Source: Cytophagales bacterium WSM2-2 (GTDB lineage: Bacteria; Bacteroidota; Bacteroidia; Cytophagales; Cyclobacteriaceae). Taken from it: a DNA stretch of 64,000 bases. Below are positions 36,410-44,682 of the stretch, piece by piece; the first letter of the stretch is position 1; every line of letters starts with the position of its first letter. Position numbers and translations under genes: made by a program. Under the pieces are notes generated by a model. It ran no database searches. It saw only the letters and a list, made by a program, of their open reading frames with translations, and had not been told where the DNA came from. The stretch is from assembly GCA_015472025.1 (NCBI GenBank), contig BNHL01000001.1:310001-374000 (forward strand), read 5' to 3'.

Positions 36410-36859
36410 TTAACTGTGATAGTTCCATCCTCCCGCCCATGTGTTACCAGGGTTGTTGGCCGTGGCAATCAATATTGTTCCTGGATAAACATCTATTCCG
36501 TTGAGTGTGCCAAACACGCTCACGATGTAACACCAGCCTTTTAACACGCCCACACCCAGTAGAGGAAAATTTCCGGGGCTCGCATCGAAAGCGCTGGATT
36601 TAATAACCATTGATCCGGAACCGCCACCCACTACTGTAGATAAGTCAACCCAATTGTTGTTGTCGTTCTTGTTCGTGCTGGCATTGTTGTATTTGAGGTA
36701 CCAAATAATGTTGTTGGCTGGGTTTGCGTCCGCGTATACAGTGACCATCATTCCCCATTTGCGCTTTCCAAAAGGAATAGCATTACGCAGCGTGACACTC
36801 GCGGCATCAATTGCCACCGTGTCTCTAACTCCATAACCGCCTAATCCTATTCTGAGCAT
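36410..36859 (-). CDS. Beta-rich small late protein (possible minor capsid protein)
   Basis: 149 residues. Opens MLRIGLGGYG and alternates strands and Gly/Asn turns (GMMVTVYADANPANNIIWYL, GWCYIVSVFGTLNG, GTILIATANNPGN), as a small jelly-roll or coat-like protein would. Expected of a virion subunit, but no family is recognised. Confidence 0.5.
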   Translation of the reverse strand: MLRIGLGGYGVRDTVAIDAASVTLRNAIPFGKRKWGMMVTVYADANPANNIIWYLKYNNASTNKNDNNNWVDLSTVVGGGSGSMVIKSSAFDASPGNFPLLGVGVLKGWCYIVSVFGTLNGIDVYPGTILIATANNPGNTWAGGWNYHS

Positions 36860-36871
36860 GAGGTTTTTTCT

Positions 36872-37582
36872 TTACTGCCAAACACGGTTGATTTTTCTCG
36901 CCGGCTGCTGAGTTTCAGTTGCTGACATCAAACTCCTGGTGATCTCTGCTATCTTCTCTGGTGTTTTCTCAGGGCCTAGTGCTACAATTCCCTGCATCAT
37001 TTTGTAGAATTCATTCTGAAGCTCCGGGGATAGTTGAACCATCCAGTTGACTACAGCTTCCGCATACGGAGAGCTTGGACCTGACCATTTCTCAATCAAT
37101 TTTCCCAAGCCCTCGCCAAAACGAGGCCCGAGTGCTTCAACTGCTTTTTCGAGAATGGAAGGATTGTTTTGCATGAAACCAGAAAGACCCGTTGGTTTGG
37201 CACTCACTTCGTTAGTCAAGTCCGCAATCTGCTTCTCGTATTCCTTTTCCTGGGCAGAGGCTGATTCAAGTTTCTCTTCCAGCTTTGAAATTTTGTCCTT
37301 GTAATCCCTGATTTCATTTTCCAATCGGTTGATCAGAAACTGGCTGATGGGATCAAGGGTTAAAGGCATAGCTTTAACCTGATCGGAGGCCTTCGTTACC
37401 GATGTTGAACCAGTGCTTGATGCTGGTATCAGTGCCGGTGTTTCGCCTAAGCCATTTTGCTTCTTGCGTTTGCGCAATGCGGCCAGTTTATGACTTTGGC
37501 TGCAATATTTTGCATTGGCATTGGGTGATTTATCCTCGAACTCGTGCCCGCAGAATTCACAACTTTTGATTACAGTGCTCAT
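36872..37582 (-). CDS. Zinc-ribbon/coiled-coil late protein
   Basis: 236 residues from the ATG at 37582 (earlier in-frame starts overlap the upstream gene). N-terminal zinc ribbon CEFCGHEFEDKSPNANAKYC, then SQSH. A Glu/Lys-rich coiled coil lies near residues 90-140 (ENEIRDYKDKISKLEEKLE), followed by a helical C-terminus. The zinc-ribbon start recalls DNA-associated proteins. Role unknown. Confidence 0.55.
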   Translation of the reverse strand: MSTVIKSCEFCGHEFEDKSPNANAKYCSQSHKLAALRKRKKQNGLGETPALIPASSTGSTSVTKASDQVKAMPLTLDPISQFLINRLENEIRDYKDKISKLEEKLESASAQEKEYEKQIADLTNEVSAKPTGLSGFMQNNPSILEKAVEALGPRFGEGLGKLIEKWSGPSSPYAEAVVNWMVQLSPELQNEFYKMMQGIVALGPEKTPEKIAEITRSLMSATETQQPARKINRVWQ

Positions 37583-37911
37583 ATTTCTTTTCCAGATTTT
37601 CCGACTGTCGTCAAGATGATTCGCCCGCGTGTCTGTCCTGCACCACCGCTCGATGCAAAGGACCATTTCAAAATACCTGAGTAATAGCCGGGCACTCCAC
37701 AAATTTCAAAGCCGCCAAACTCCCTGGCCGGGTCACCTGGCTCCAGGGTAATATTGATGTTGCCTTTAATGCTGAACTGTAGATTGTCAACCGATGAATT
37801 GAGGCACTCAACAGAAACCCCAACGACATAGCTGCTGTCCAAGCTGATCTCACCAGAGTTTGCTTGACTTCCAATATCTCTGACGTCGGGGTTTAATTCG
37901 TAGCCTTTCAT
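37579..37911 (-). CDS. Beta-rich late protein
   Basis: 110 residues with strands and Gly/Pro turns (SSYVVGVSVECLNSSV, LQFSIKGNINITLEPGD, YSGILKWSFASSGGAGQTRGRIILTTVG). Consistent with a jelly-roll or small coat-associated protein. Overlaps the zinc-ribbon gene by 4 bp. Not recognised. Confidence 0.5.
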   Translation of the reverse strand: MKGYELNPDVRDIGSQANSGEISLDSSYVVGVSVECLNSSVDNLQFSIKGNINITLEPGDPAREFGGFEICGVPGYYSGILKWSFASSGGAGQTRGRIILTTVGKSGKEI

Positions 37912-37914
37912 CTT

Positions 37915-38325
37915 TTAAACTTTTTGGCGGGCAATCTCAACGTCTTCATCAACTACCTTGTAGGTGAAGACCACCGAGAAATTGGAAACTGAAAGCACCT
38001 TTGTGGTCACCCGGGATTTCACCGTCCGTCCATCGCATGGAATTTCCAATTCTTTGAATTTCTCATTCGGGTTTACCGCAGAACTTGCAGCAAACTGTTC
38101 GAAGGGTGCATCATCATGCTGTACTCCCTGTGTGCTGTCATTGATGCCAATGAACACAAAGGGCGCTGTGACATCCGCCAAAGGATTGCTCAGACTTACC
38201 GCTACTCCAATGACTTTGGTATAGTCCTTGTCAGGTTTGTAAGTATTATCCTCAATAGGCGTATTTGCTGCCGTACCGGCTGCCACATTGATTGTCACCA
38301 CCTCGTATTTCGGTTTCTTATTCAT
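37915..38325 (-). CDS. Beta-rich late protein
   Basis: 136 residues, strand-rich (VIGVAVSLSNPLADVTAPFVFIGIND, VTTKVLSVSNFSVVFTYKVVDED). Length and composition suggest a virion subunit like its neighbours. No family recognised. Spacing to the neighbour is 3 bp, so it is co-transcribed. Confidence 0.5.
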   Translation of the reverse strand: MNKKPKYEVVTINVAAGTAANTPIEDNTYKPDKDYTKVIGVAVSLSNPLADVTAPFVFIGINDSTQGVQHDDAPFEQFAASSAVNPNEKFKELEIPCDGRTVKSRVTTKVLSVSNFSVVFTYKVVDEDVEIARQKV

Positions 38326-38337
38326 GGTGGTATGATT

Positions 38338-38766
38338 TTATTTTTTCAATCCCTCAACAGATTGTTGAAGTGCTGAAACCGTTTCCCTGAGGGAATCGAT
38401 TTCATTTGATTTCTCGGAGAGCTGATTTTTCAGTGTCTCGATATCCTCTGAAAAATCTTTTGACTCGTCGGCCTTGCCATTCGATACTACTCCCTCGATC
38501 GCTTCAAGGTCTGAAATGAAGTAGGGATGATGACCTTTGCCATCGGCAGTTAAGATTTTGTCATTATCGTGCTGAACATCACGCTTCGATGTTGATCCAC
38601 CGAAGTGATCAAACACCAGAAGGTGAGCTGTTGGTACTGTCACTTTCTTTTCTTCGCCATTATCGCCTTTGACGGTTTTTTCGATCTCGGATGTACCCAA
38701 GATGATTGCGAAATTTTCGGGATATGCGGAGTCTAATTCGCCTCCGAAATAGGTTGCTGTTTTCAT
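38338..38766 (-). CDS. Late protein with a C-terminal coiled coil
   Basis: 142 residues. The N-terminal part is alpha/beta (AIILGTSEIEKTVKG, AHLLVFDHFGGS). The C-terminal 45 residues form a heptad coiled coil (IETLKNQLSEKSNEIDSL, VSALQQSVEGLKK). It could be a scaffold or minor capsid protein. It lies after the hairpin that follows the candidate capsid gene. Confidence 0.5.
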   Translation of the reverse strand: MKTATYFGGELDSAYPENFAIILGTSEIEKTVKGDNGEEKKVTVPTAHLLVFDHFGGSTSKRDVQHDNDKILTADGKGHHPYFISDLEAIEGVVSNGKADESKDFSEDIETLKNQLSEKSNEIDSLRETVSALQQSVEGLKK

Positions 38767-38805
38767 CGCTAAAAGTTTTTTTGTTTTGAAAAAATGAGAT
38801 TTTAA

Positions 38806-38835
38806 GAAAGCCTCAAGTTTTTACGTGAGGCTTTC
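38806..38835 (-). terminator. Hairpin terminator after the candidate capsid gene
   Basis: A perfect 10-bp stem (GAAAGCCTCA at 38806-38815, TGAGGCTTTC at 38826-38835) around a 10-nt loop lies 15 bp after the candidate capsid stop on the minus strand, followed by a T-rich stretch. A terminator here would give the capsid gene higher expression than the genes after it. Confidence 0.7.
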
Positions 38836-38849
38836 TCACTTTTTGCTTA

Positions 38850-39488
38850 TTAAGCTCCTTTTGGACGAATCCAGCTTCCGTAGAAATTGATCTCCAACAG
38901 GTTTGCGCCTGCAGGTGAAGCAAATGCCTGGGAATCCGGAATCCACAATTCAAACTTCGCGCTCTTACCTTCTACGAACACGATTGGTTCTTCCAATTCG
39001 AAAGCATCACCCACACCAAGCGGGTTAAATGATGCCGCTTGTGTACCGGTATTTTGTACCTGCACGAAATTCGGGTTACCGTTGCTTTGCTGGAACATAT
39101 ACCGGCCATTGCGCAAAGCTGCTGGCCATGAGTTTGGCTGTGATGCATAGGCTACACCTGCCTGTGCCACAGTGATAACTGCATCGGCCACGAAGCCAGT
39201 GCGAATGTGGCTTACCGAAATGTTTACTCCGTCCTGGAGCATTCCGCGGTCCCACTCTTCAGGTATTGCACCTTCCAGGTAAGACTTACTCACATCAAAC
39301 AATGTACGTTTGCCAGCCTGAGCGTTCGGGATGACAAAGCGGAATGTGCTCGCATAGGTCTCGAACTTCAATTTTTTGTCAAGCAGGTCTTGCAGGGTTT
39401 GAGCCTTTCCGTCCTGAGCGAGCTTATTCATCAGGGACAGTTGAGCGCGTGTCAACGGCTGCTGTCCGTATTCGAAATAATTTTTCAT
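38850..39488 (-). CDS. Candidate major capsid protein
   Basis: 212 residues. The N-terminal 70 residues are helical (LTRAQLSLMNKLAQDGKAQ), then strands separated by Gly/Pro/Asn turns (GKRTLFDVSKSYLEG, ISVSHIRTGFVADAVITV, PIVFVEGKSAKFELWIPDSQ, NLLEINFYGSWIRP). Such a strand-rich sequence with aromatic pairs fits a jelly-roll capsid. Its own hairpin terminator downstream implies strong expression. It is shorter than double-jelly-roll capsids, so a single jelly roll or partner protein is possible. Inference, not proven. Confidence 0.5.
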   Translation of the reverse strand: MKNYFEYGQQPLTRAQLSLMNKLAQDGKAQTLQDLLDKKLKFETYASTFRFVIPNAQAGKRTLFDVSKSYLEGAIPEEWDRGMLQDGVNISVSHIRTGFVADAVITVAQAGVAYASQPNSWPAALRNGRYMFQQSNGNPNFVQVQNTGTQAASFNPLGVGDAFELEEPIVFVEGKSAKFELWIPDSQAFASPAGANLLEINFYGSWIRPKGA

Positions 39489-39544
39489 GAGATTAAAAAA
39501 GTTTTTGTTTCAGATTGTGTTTAAAAAATGGTTTTTGCTTTTTC

Positions 39545-39973
39545 TTATCCGCGAAGCATTGCGGGTGATGCCATGTCTGTTCCGCGAAGTGATGATGGCC
39601 TCAGCATCGGAGGTGCCATATCAGGGCCACTCAATGCGGGTATACTTCCACCTACGGGTCCGGTTATCTGTGCCAATGCCGGTACTTTTGTTCCGAGTAA
39701 GTCCAGCCCCTTCTTTGCTGCATCTGCACCGCCAGCGAGCATGACACCGGATGCGATGTCTTTCACTGTGCTGTTGTCAACAAGCAAGCGTGCGCCAAAT
39801 CCAGAGACAAAAGCAACTGCAGGCAAAACCCACGGATTGCTTGACACTCCTTTGGCTAATCTCATAATCGTGACTCCGCCTCCTAATCCAATCAGGAGTA
39901 GAGCTGTGCTTATGCCTTCGTCCTTCAGTTTTTGGAGGACTTTTTTTCCGTCAAGTTTCTTTTCCTTTTCCAT
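39545..39973 (-). CDS. Two-span membrane protein with an LRG-ending tail
   Basis: 142 residues. Two hydrophobic segments (ALLLIGLGGGVTIMRLA, WVLPAVAFVSGFGARLL), then a Pro/Ala/Gly-rich tail with SSLRGTDMASPAMLRG. It is the protein encoded just upstream of the candidate capsid gene. A virion membrane protein is likely. Not recognised. Confidence 0.5.
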   Translation of the reverse strand: MEKEKKLDGKKVLQKLKDEGISTALLLIGLGGGVTIMRLAKGVSSNPWVLPAVAFVSGFGARLLVDNSTVKDIASGVMLAGGADAAKKGLDLLGTKVPALAQITGPVGGSIPALSGPDMAPPMLRPSSLRGTDMASPAMLRG

Positions 39974-39990
39974 GACTATTATTCTTGGTT

Positions 39991-41142
39991 TTAAATTTTC
40001 AAATGGGCGATTGTTTTCTTCGGTGTAGGAATAGCCCCCAATCCCTGACCACTCGGTTTACTTCGAGCAGAATTGAGCAACACGATTGTACCGGCTACTG
40101 CCAGTAAAACCCATATAGCTGCTTTCTTTTGCTCCGGTGTAAATTTTTTAGAGATACTGGCTGCGACATCAGCTGCTTTATCAGGTAATGCGAGCAAGTC
40201 ATCTGTGATTTTGCTTTGATCCGATGGTGATATCGGTACGAATGCCGGTACTTGTTTTGTACCACCAGGTGTGGCTACATCATAATACAGGTTGCCATCA
40301 CTGTCGGCCTTCTTTTCAAAAGGAAGATTTAGTTTCGTGAGTAGGTTTTCAGTGCTTTCAAGTCCCTGTATTTTTAATGACTTGGCACCGACTACCTGAG
40401 AGATCATTTTCGGCTGACCGTCGGCAGCCCCTGAATCAGGAACACCGCAGCCACATCCTAAACCTGGCAGGCCATCGAGGTACTGCAGGCTACCTAATCC
40501 ACTTCCATTCATATCGTAGTCTTTTTTGACTATGAAGGGAACCTCATAGTCGTGTTTATTCGTAACAGGATCGAGCACGATGTAATCGCTGCGATCCTTC
40601 ACAGTTAATGTCTTTTGATTTTTGGGAACGATGATGTAGATGTGACTCCAATCTTTGGAGCATACAAACTTCGGAGCTACTGCCGGATCGTATGTTGCAA
40701 TCCGAAGAGAGAAATTAATCCCCTGGTTAAGTAGCAAACTTCCTATTGTGCTCACGAAACAATCACAGTCACCACATAGCTCATATACCAACCTGCGTGG
40801 GCTGCGAATCTGTTCGTGCTTGGGATCATCCTTTTTGTACTTGATGTATTTCAGAATGAAGTTGCTGTCATTGCGGAGTGTGTCGGCTAAAGAATTTGCC
40901 GTGAGTGCCGGTGCTAGTTTCTCTGTTTGCCATAGTGTGCGCTTCATCTTTTTGATGAGCAATGGCATCGTATCCTTTTCTGTGTCCGGAAATCCGGGTT
41001 TTACTGTGAGGTTGTTGTCAACAGGTGCCGGTACCAGATTTCGGAGATATGCCGGCATTGGTTTTACGCTTCTGCTTTCAGCAGGTACCAGTCCGAGGCC
41101 TGTCAAATGCACGTGAAAATGATGTTCACCAAGGCCTCTCAT
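39991..41142 (-). CDS. Transglutaminase-like protein with a C-terminal span
   Basis: 383 residues. RRLVYELCGDCDCFVSTIG (Cys), KDWSHIYIIVP (His) and SDYIVLDPVTNKHDYEVPF (Asp) form a transglutaminase/peptidase-type triad. A C-terminal span (IWVLLAVAGTIVLLNSA) is present, and the protein ends in a short basic tail. Many GLG motifs flank the core (MRGLGEHHF, LTGLGLVP, DGLPGLGCG, QGLGAIP). It could process or crosslink virion proteins. The start at the operon head with a 4-bp overlap confirms the frame. Confidence 0.7.
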   Translation of the reverse strand: MRGLGEHHFHVHLTGLGLVPAESRSVKPMPAYLRNLVPAPVDNNLTVKPGFPDTEKDTMPLLIKKMKRTLWQTEKLAPALTANSLADTLRNDSNFILKYIKYKKDDPKHEQIRSPRRLVYELCGDCDCFVSTIGSLLLNQGINFSLRIATYDPAVAPKFVCSKDWSHIYIIVPKNQKTLTVKDRSDYIVLDPVTNKHDYEVPFIVKKDYDMNGSGLGSLQYLDGLPGLGCGCGVPDSGAADGQPKMISQVVGAKSLKIQGLESTENLLTKLNLPFEKKADSDGNLYYDVATPGGTKQVPAFVPISPSDQSKITDDLLALPDKAADVAASISKKFTPEQKKAAIWVLLAVAGTIVLLNSARSKPSGQGLGAIPTPKKTIAHLKI

Positions 41143-41615
41143 CCGATCTGAATGTTTTGGTTGAACTGCTGTGTTGGTAGTGTCACACCGGCATAAGTGA
41201 CTGTCAAGTCAGTACGCACCTGCAAAAACTTTTGAGCATACATGGCCGCAAACGATTTGAGGGTCTCAATGAGATTACCACCAAATATTTGCTTGAGATC
41301 AATTCGTGTATTGAGTTTTTGAACACTCTTTCCAGAAGGTATCTGCAGCGGTTGTTTTACCGAAGCCGCCAGTATCCAACCATTTTTGTTGAGATAGATC
41401 TTTGCATCTACCATGTCAATGTTGGCAGGTACCGGTGCCGGGTTATTAAACTGCACGTTAATCGGTAAGTCAATGGTGGTACCATTGACACCGGGATTTC
41501 CGTATCCCTGAATGCTAAAACCGAATGAATTGGCTAATTCTTTGCCCTTTTGCACCAGCATGGCGACACCGCCAACTACTACTGCGAGAATGGTCCATTT
41601 GATGAGCGTGCCCAA
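41139..41615 (-). CDS. Single-span protein with a LEA14/WHy-like domain
   Basis: 158 residues. N-terminal span (LIKWTILAVVVGGVAMLV), then a beta-sandwich-like domain (VDAKIYLNKNGWILAASV, KSVQKLNTRIDLKQIFGG, TDLTVTYAGVTLPTQQF) like LEA type 2/WHy domains. First gene of the leftward late operon. Function unknown; membrane-anchored sandwich proteins could be virion components. Confidence 0.6.
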   Translation of the reverse strand: MGTLIKWTILAVVVGGVAMLVQKGKELANSFGFSIQGYGNPGVNGTTIDLPINVQFNNPAPVPANIDMVDAKIYLNKNGWILAASVKQPLQIPSGKSVQKLNTRIDLKQIFGGNLIETLKSFAAMYAQKFLQVRTDLTVTYAGVTLPTQQFNQNIQIG

Positions 41616-41743
41616 TGGTTTTGCGTTTGTTGGGCCGAATCTGTACAGTTTTTAAAGCCTGTCCGATTTTCGATTAACGGTTGCCATAATCCGTTGAAAA
41701 ACATTAACAAATACCAGAATTTTACGGGCGTAAATTTTCCGTT

Positions 41744-41938
41744 TTGAAAGTCCAACAAACCCGCGGATACCTGGCACAGAAATATGGATTGTGCCGACAA
41801 ACGATCAGCAAATTGCTCGCTGAGCGTTGTGGCATTACTCACCAGGGTGCTCTCATGCCGATGGACATCAGCATTTTCATACAAAAAGTGGGGACTCCTG
41901 AGCAATTCCGGGAGTCAATTGCGAAGCTGAAAGATTAG
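41744..41938 (+). CDS. Small helix-turn-helix-like protein on the opposite strand
   Basis: 64 residues from a TTG start. YLAQKYGLCRQTISKLLAERCGI resembles a DNA-binding helix-turn-helix. It sits in a 127-bp gap between the early and late leftward blocks and reads the other way, so it may be the switch to late expression. Inference. Confidence 0.45.
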   Translation: MKVQQTRGYLAQKYGLCRQTISKLLAERCGITHQGALMPMDISIFIQKVGTPEQFRESIAKLKD

Positions 41939-41952
41939 CAGTAAATTTTGAA

Positions 41953-42168
41953 ATGGCCGAGGAAGTAGATGAATTTGAAGCTGACACGATTGTCCGAATC
42001 AAACGTACCGGTGAATTTGCTCGCATAAAAAGAAGGTGCCGATGTACACCTACCATTATTGGAATGCACTATGATGGTTGGGTCAATGAGGAAAATCCTA
42101 CAATTGTTGTTTTACTTCACGAAGATTTGGAATTCGAGTGTGCACCTCGAGATAAATTCAAACCATAG
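41953..42168 (+). CDS. Small rightward protein, unknown
   Basis: 71 residues, charged, beta-rich (VRIKRTGEFARIKRRCR, GWVNEENPTIVVLLHE). Only 14 bp after the HTH-like gene, so probably co-transcribed with it. Its end overlaps the end of the leftward gene by 11 bp. Confidence 0.4.
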   Translation: MAEEVDEFEADTIVRIKRTGEFARIKRRCRCTPTIIGMHYDGWVNEENPTIVVLLHEDLEFECAPRDKFKP

Positions 42169-42409
42169 GATTATTCGGTTTAACTATTAGCCACTGGCCT
42201 TTCACAACGTATCGTGCTTTTCCAAGCTCAACCATTGACCTCATGATCTGATTGAAATATGTGCAGAACCGGCAGTACCGGTATTGCCCGCCTACCAACT
42301 TGTAGACATCACCCGTACGAATCACTCCAAGTTCATTGAGACGAGGTTCTACCAGATCGTAGATTTTGTCGAAAGTCTCCTGTGATCTATGTGAATTCAT
42401 AATAATCAT
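42158..42409 (-). CDS. Small protein of the retroelement region, unknown
   Basis: About 84 residues from the ATG at 42409 (MIIMNSHRSQ). The C-terminal helical segment (YCRFCTYFNQIMRSMVELGKARYVVKGQWLIV) suggests a winged-helix-like fold. Overlaps the neighbouring gene by 23 bp. Not recognised. Confidence 0.45.
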   Translation of the reverse strand: MIIMNSHRSQETFDKIYDLVEPRLNELGVIRTGDVYKLVGGQYRYCRFCTYFNQIMRSMVELGKARYVVKGQWLIVKPNNPMV

Positions 42410-42683
42410 TTTCTCCTTTGATTGTTGTTTGAAATGGGAAAGCATTTTCTGGCAGTCGCCTGATTTGATCGATCATGACTTTCGAGCCTGTGAATACAAC
42501 ACGCTTCTCACCTGACTTTTCTATTTGTAGCGTCAGGCATTCTGTCCCGGCCTTTTGTTTCGATGGCTCGATTTTATAATCGAGTACGGTGATTGATAAA
42601 TTAAAAAGTTTCTTCACTGGTATTTTGTCGCCTGCAAACGGGTTCAGTTGTGGTTTGATGTTGAAGTCGTTGAATTTGTTCAT
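42387..42683 (-). CDS. Small beta-rich protein downstream of the reverse transcriptase
   Basis: 98 residues. Strands LFNLSITVLDYKIEPS, CLTLQIEKSGEKRVVFTGSKVMI and TTIKGENDYYEFT. This kind of protein accompanies phage DNA metabolism genes in Bacteroidota; a single-stranded-DNA role is possible but not shown. It overlaps the reverse transcriptase gene by 83 bp. I see no Avd-like helical accessory protein here. Confidence 0.5.
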   Translation of the reverse strand: MNKFNDFNIKPQLNPFAGDKIPVKKLFNLSITVLDYKIEPSKQKAGTECLTLQIEKSGEKRVVFTGSKVMIDQIRRLPENAFPFQTTIKGENDYYEFT

Positions 42684-43629
42684 GCGGTATTAGTTTTTTG
42701 ATTAAGTGTTTAGCGTTACAATGGCTAAGCCATCCGAGATAGGAAGCCTTCGAAGCATGTGCAGGATTCTTTCCAATTTTCCGCGCGAAGTTCTTTTTGA
42801 TCGACTTCCGGATCAGGATGTGGCTGTGATAAAAAACATAGCCCACAAAGTCAATTCCGCGGGAGGCAACGGGAAAGATCTGGTAGTTGTCTTTGACCTC
42901 CAGTTTGAGATTCACCAGGTATGCTTTGATTTGTTCCAGGAGCTGGTGCAGTTCAACTTTATCAGGGCAGAGTATTACGATATCGTCCGCATATCGATAG
43001 TAATACTTGACCTTTTTTTCTTCTTTAATCCAATGATCAAAATACGACAGGTAGAAATTTGCCAGGTATTGGCTTAGGTAATTTCCGATTGGTAAACCCG
43101 GTGCACTGTCTATTATTTCATCGAGTAACCAGAGTAAGTCACGGTCCTTGAATTTCTTCCGTAGAAGAGTTTTCAAAACATCGTGATCAATACTCGGGTA
43201 GAATTTTTTTATATCAAGCTTGAGGCAGTATTGCGTGCCTTTCAAGTCGTTTAAATCGTTTTTCAAATTTCGGAGCAAGCAGTGAATGCCCCGATTCTTT
43301 ATACAGCTGTAAGTATCAGCTGTGAATGAGCGTACAAAAATGGGTTCAAGTACATTCATGATCGCGTGATGAGCTATGCGATCAGGGAAATAAGGGAGCC
43401 GGTATACTAATCTCTCTTTAGGCTCGTAAACGCTGAAAATGTCATACGGAGATGTCTTGTAACTTTTACTCAGAAGCATATCCTGCAGCTTGAATAAATT
43501 GCCTTCGCGATTTTGATTGTGTAGTAATACGCCATACTGACCCGATTTGCCTTTTTGAGCTTTCGCATCCGCGTCCTGCAGGTTTTTCAGACTGGATATC
43601 TCTTCGTAAACGTTTCCTATTCGTTTCAT
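42601..43629 (-). CDS. Reverse transcriptase of a diversity-generating retroelement
   Basis: 342 residues. KLDIKKFYPSIDHDVL (palm motif A), GLPIGNYLSQYLANFYLS (the SQ-type motif typical of diversity-generating retroelement enzymes), YYYRYADDIVIL (catalytic YxDD) and the thumb region follow in order. No maturase or endonuclease domain is present. Directly upstream on the same strand lies the template repeat, then three variable genes, the classic order. It copies the template with adenine errors. Confidence 0.95.
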   Translation of the reverse strand: MKRIGNVYEEISSLKNLQDADAKAQKGKSGQYGVLLHNQNREGNLFKLQDMLLSKSYKTSPYDIFSVYEPKERLVYRLPYFPDRIAHHAIMNVLEPIFVRSFTADTYSCIKNRGIHCLLRNLKNDLNDLKGTQYCLKLDIKKFYPSIDHDVLKTLLRKKFKDRDLLWLLDEIIDSAPGLPIGNYLSQYLANFYLSYFDHWIKEEKKVKYYYRYADDIVILCPDKVELHQLLEQIKAYLVNLKLEVKDNYQIFPVASRGIDFVGYVFYHSHILIRKSIKKNFARKIGKNPAHASKASYLGWLSHCNAKHLIKKLIPHEQIQRLQHQTTTEPVCRRQNTSEETF

Positions 43630-43737
43630 CTTTTCACTTTGCTTTTCATAAGTCGCTTTCGCTGGCTGCTACCAACGACTTAGATTTTGATTCGTGTTTT
43701 TTTGCCAAGAGGCATGGCCTGCGATAGTATGTTTTTC

Positions 43738-43813
43738 AGCATAGGTGAGAGCTGACATTCGAATTCGAATTCCAGTTATCGTAGTCGTTGAACTGAAAGC
43801 CGGAAGAACCGCC
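43738..43813 (-). repeat. Template repeat (TR) of the retroelement
   Basis: 76 bp between the reverse transcriptase and the variable genes. All 59 positions that are not adenine on the coding strand are identical in all three variable repeats. Of 17 adenines, 16 are changed in at least one variable repeat. It holds AAC/AAT-rich codons (AAT three times, AAC twice) at the sites that vary. The 3' boundary (left side here) is at AGCA and the 5' boundary at GGCGGTTC. Confidence 0.95.
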
Positions 43814-43837
43814 CAACCATCGCACAGCCTTTTCATT

Positions 43838-44230
43838 TTAAAGAGTAAAATATGCTTTGTATAAATTGAGGAACTGATTACCCGCGTGCGTTGCTACCTC
43901 ACGGGAGATAAAGCAAAGGCGAGAGCCGACATCCGAAAGCGAAGTCCAGTAATCGCAGTCGTCGAACCGAAAGCCGGAAGAACCGCCATTCATCCAGAAC
44001 CAAGGGTAGTACTTATCCCACTGTTCATTGTTCCAATCCGGTTTCCATGTTTTTCCATTGTTCGCCAAGCGGTTCAATGCACGTGCAATGATCACCAGTT
44101 TGGCATGAGCAATCATAGCCTTGCGATCATTCACCGGATATACTTTGAAATCCGGGATAACTTTCTTCGGATTGAGACGCTCAACCTTGCAAGCATCTTC
44201 GAAGGTTTTAATTTCAGTGTAGCTTTTCAT
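43838..44230 (-). CDS. Variable protein 1 (retroelement target, C-type lectin-like)
   Basis: 130 residues. The hypervariable segment GGSSGFRFDDCDYW and the conserved VGSRLCFISREVATHAG lie in the C-terminal half, followed by a 25-residue tail. The KYYPWFWMNGGSSGF pattern is that of C-type-lectin-like target proteins. No signal peptide or fibre domain, so it acts as a stand-alone module. It is the shortest and most template-proximal of three tandem paralogues. The 4-bp overlap with the next gene shows co-translation. Confidence 0.9.
   Translation of the reverse strand: MKSYTEIKTFEDACKVERLNPKKVIPDFKVYPVNDRKAMIAHAKLVIIARALNRLANNGKTWKPDWNNEQWDKYYPWFWMNGGSSGFRFDDCDYWTSLSDVGSRLCFISREVATHAGNQFLNLYKAYFTL
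43912..43987 (-). repeat. Variable repeat VR1
   Basis: 76 bp aligned without gaps to the template (43738-43813). It has 11 substitutions, all at template adenines. It lies 74 bp before the stop of its gene. Confidence 0.95.
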
Positions 44231-44682
44231 AAAGACATGAATTGTTTGTAGACATCAGTGAACTGAATACCGGCATACTTCGCGAGTTCACTTGTTTTGA
44301 AGCAAAGGCGAGAGCCGACACTCGAATGCGAAGTCCAGCAATCGTAGTCGTGGAACAGAAAGCCGGAAGAACCGCCCATTTCAAAGTAGGGATAGTACTT
44401 GCCTTCGTTGTAATTATTCCAATCTGGAGTCCAACCTTCGTTCAGACTTACTGCAAGCATTTTTAAAATTCGATAGGCACGTTCATCTATAGTGAGATCC
44501 TTGCAGAGCTCATCAAACCGTTGAAGTGTATAACCGTGTTCGGCAAGAAGATCTGCCACGGTTTTTACGCGATCTGTTACCTTCCTGGGTTTCTCCTTGA
44601 ACATGATTTTTCCGGATAGCTTGTCGAAGCTATCGATCTCATACCCCTGGGGTATTTCGATAGTGAGTGATTGTTTATTCAT
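44227..44682 (-). CDS. Variable protein 2 (retroelement target, C-type lectin-like)
   Basis: 151 residues. N-terminal domain TIEIPQGYEIDSFDKLSGKI is shared with variable protein 3. The lectin-like half has GKYYPYFEMGGSSGF, then the hypervariable FLFHDYDCWTSHSS, then VGSRLCFKTSELAKYAGIQF. The gene overlaps its neighbours by 4 and 8 bp. The target set of three allows more than one protein to vary from one template. Confidence 0.9.
   Translation of the reverse strand: MNKQSLTIEIPQGYEIDSFDKLSGKIMFKEKPRKVTDRVKTVADLLAEHGYTLQRFDELCKDLTIDERAYRILKMLAVSLNEGWTPDWNNYNEGKYYPYFEMGGSSGFLFHDYDCWTSHSSVGSRLCFKTSELAKYAGIQFTDVYKQFMSL
44301..44376 (-). repeat. Variable repeat VR2
   Basis: 76 bp aligned without gaps to the template, 10 substitutions, all at template adenines. 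Confidence 0.95.

Noticed and set aside
42601..43629. Reverse transcriptase as a retron or group II intron
   Set aside because: No msr/msd RNA region or maturase/endonuclease domain is seen, the motif is SQ-type, and a template/variable-repeat set is present.
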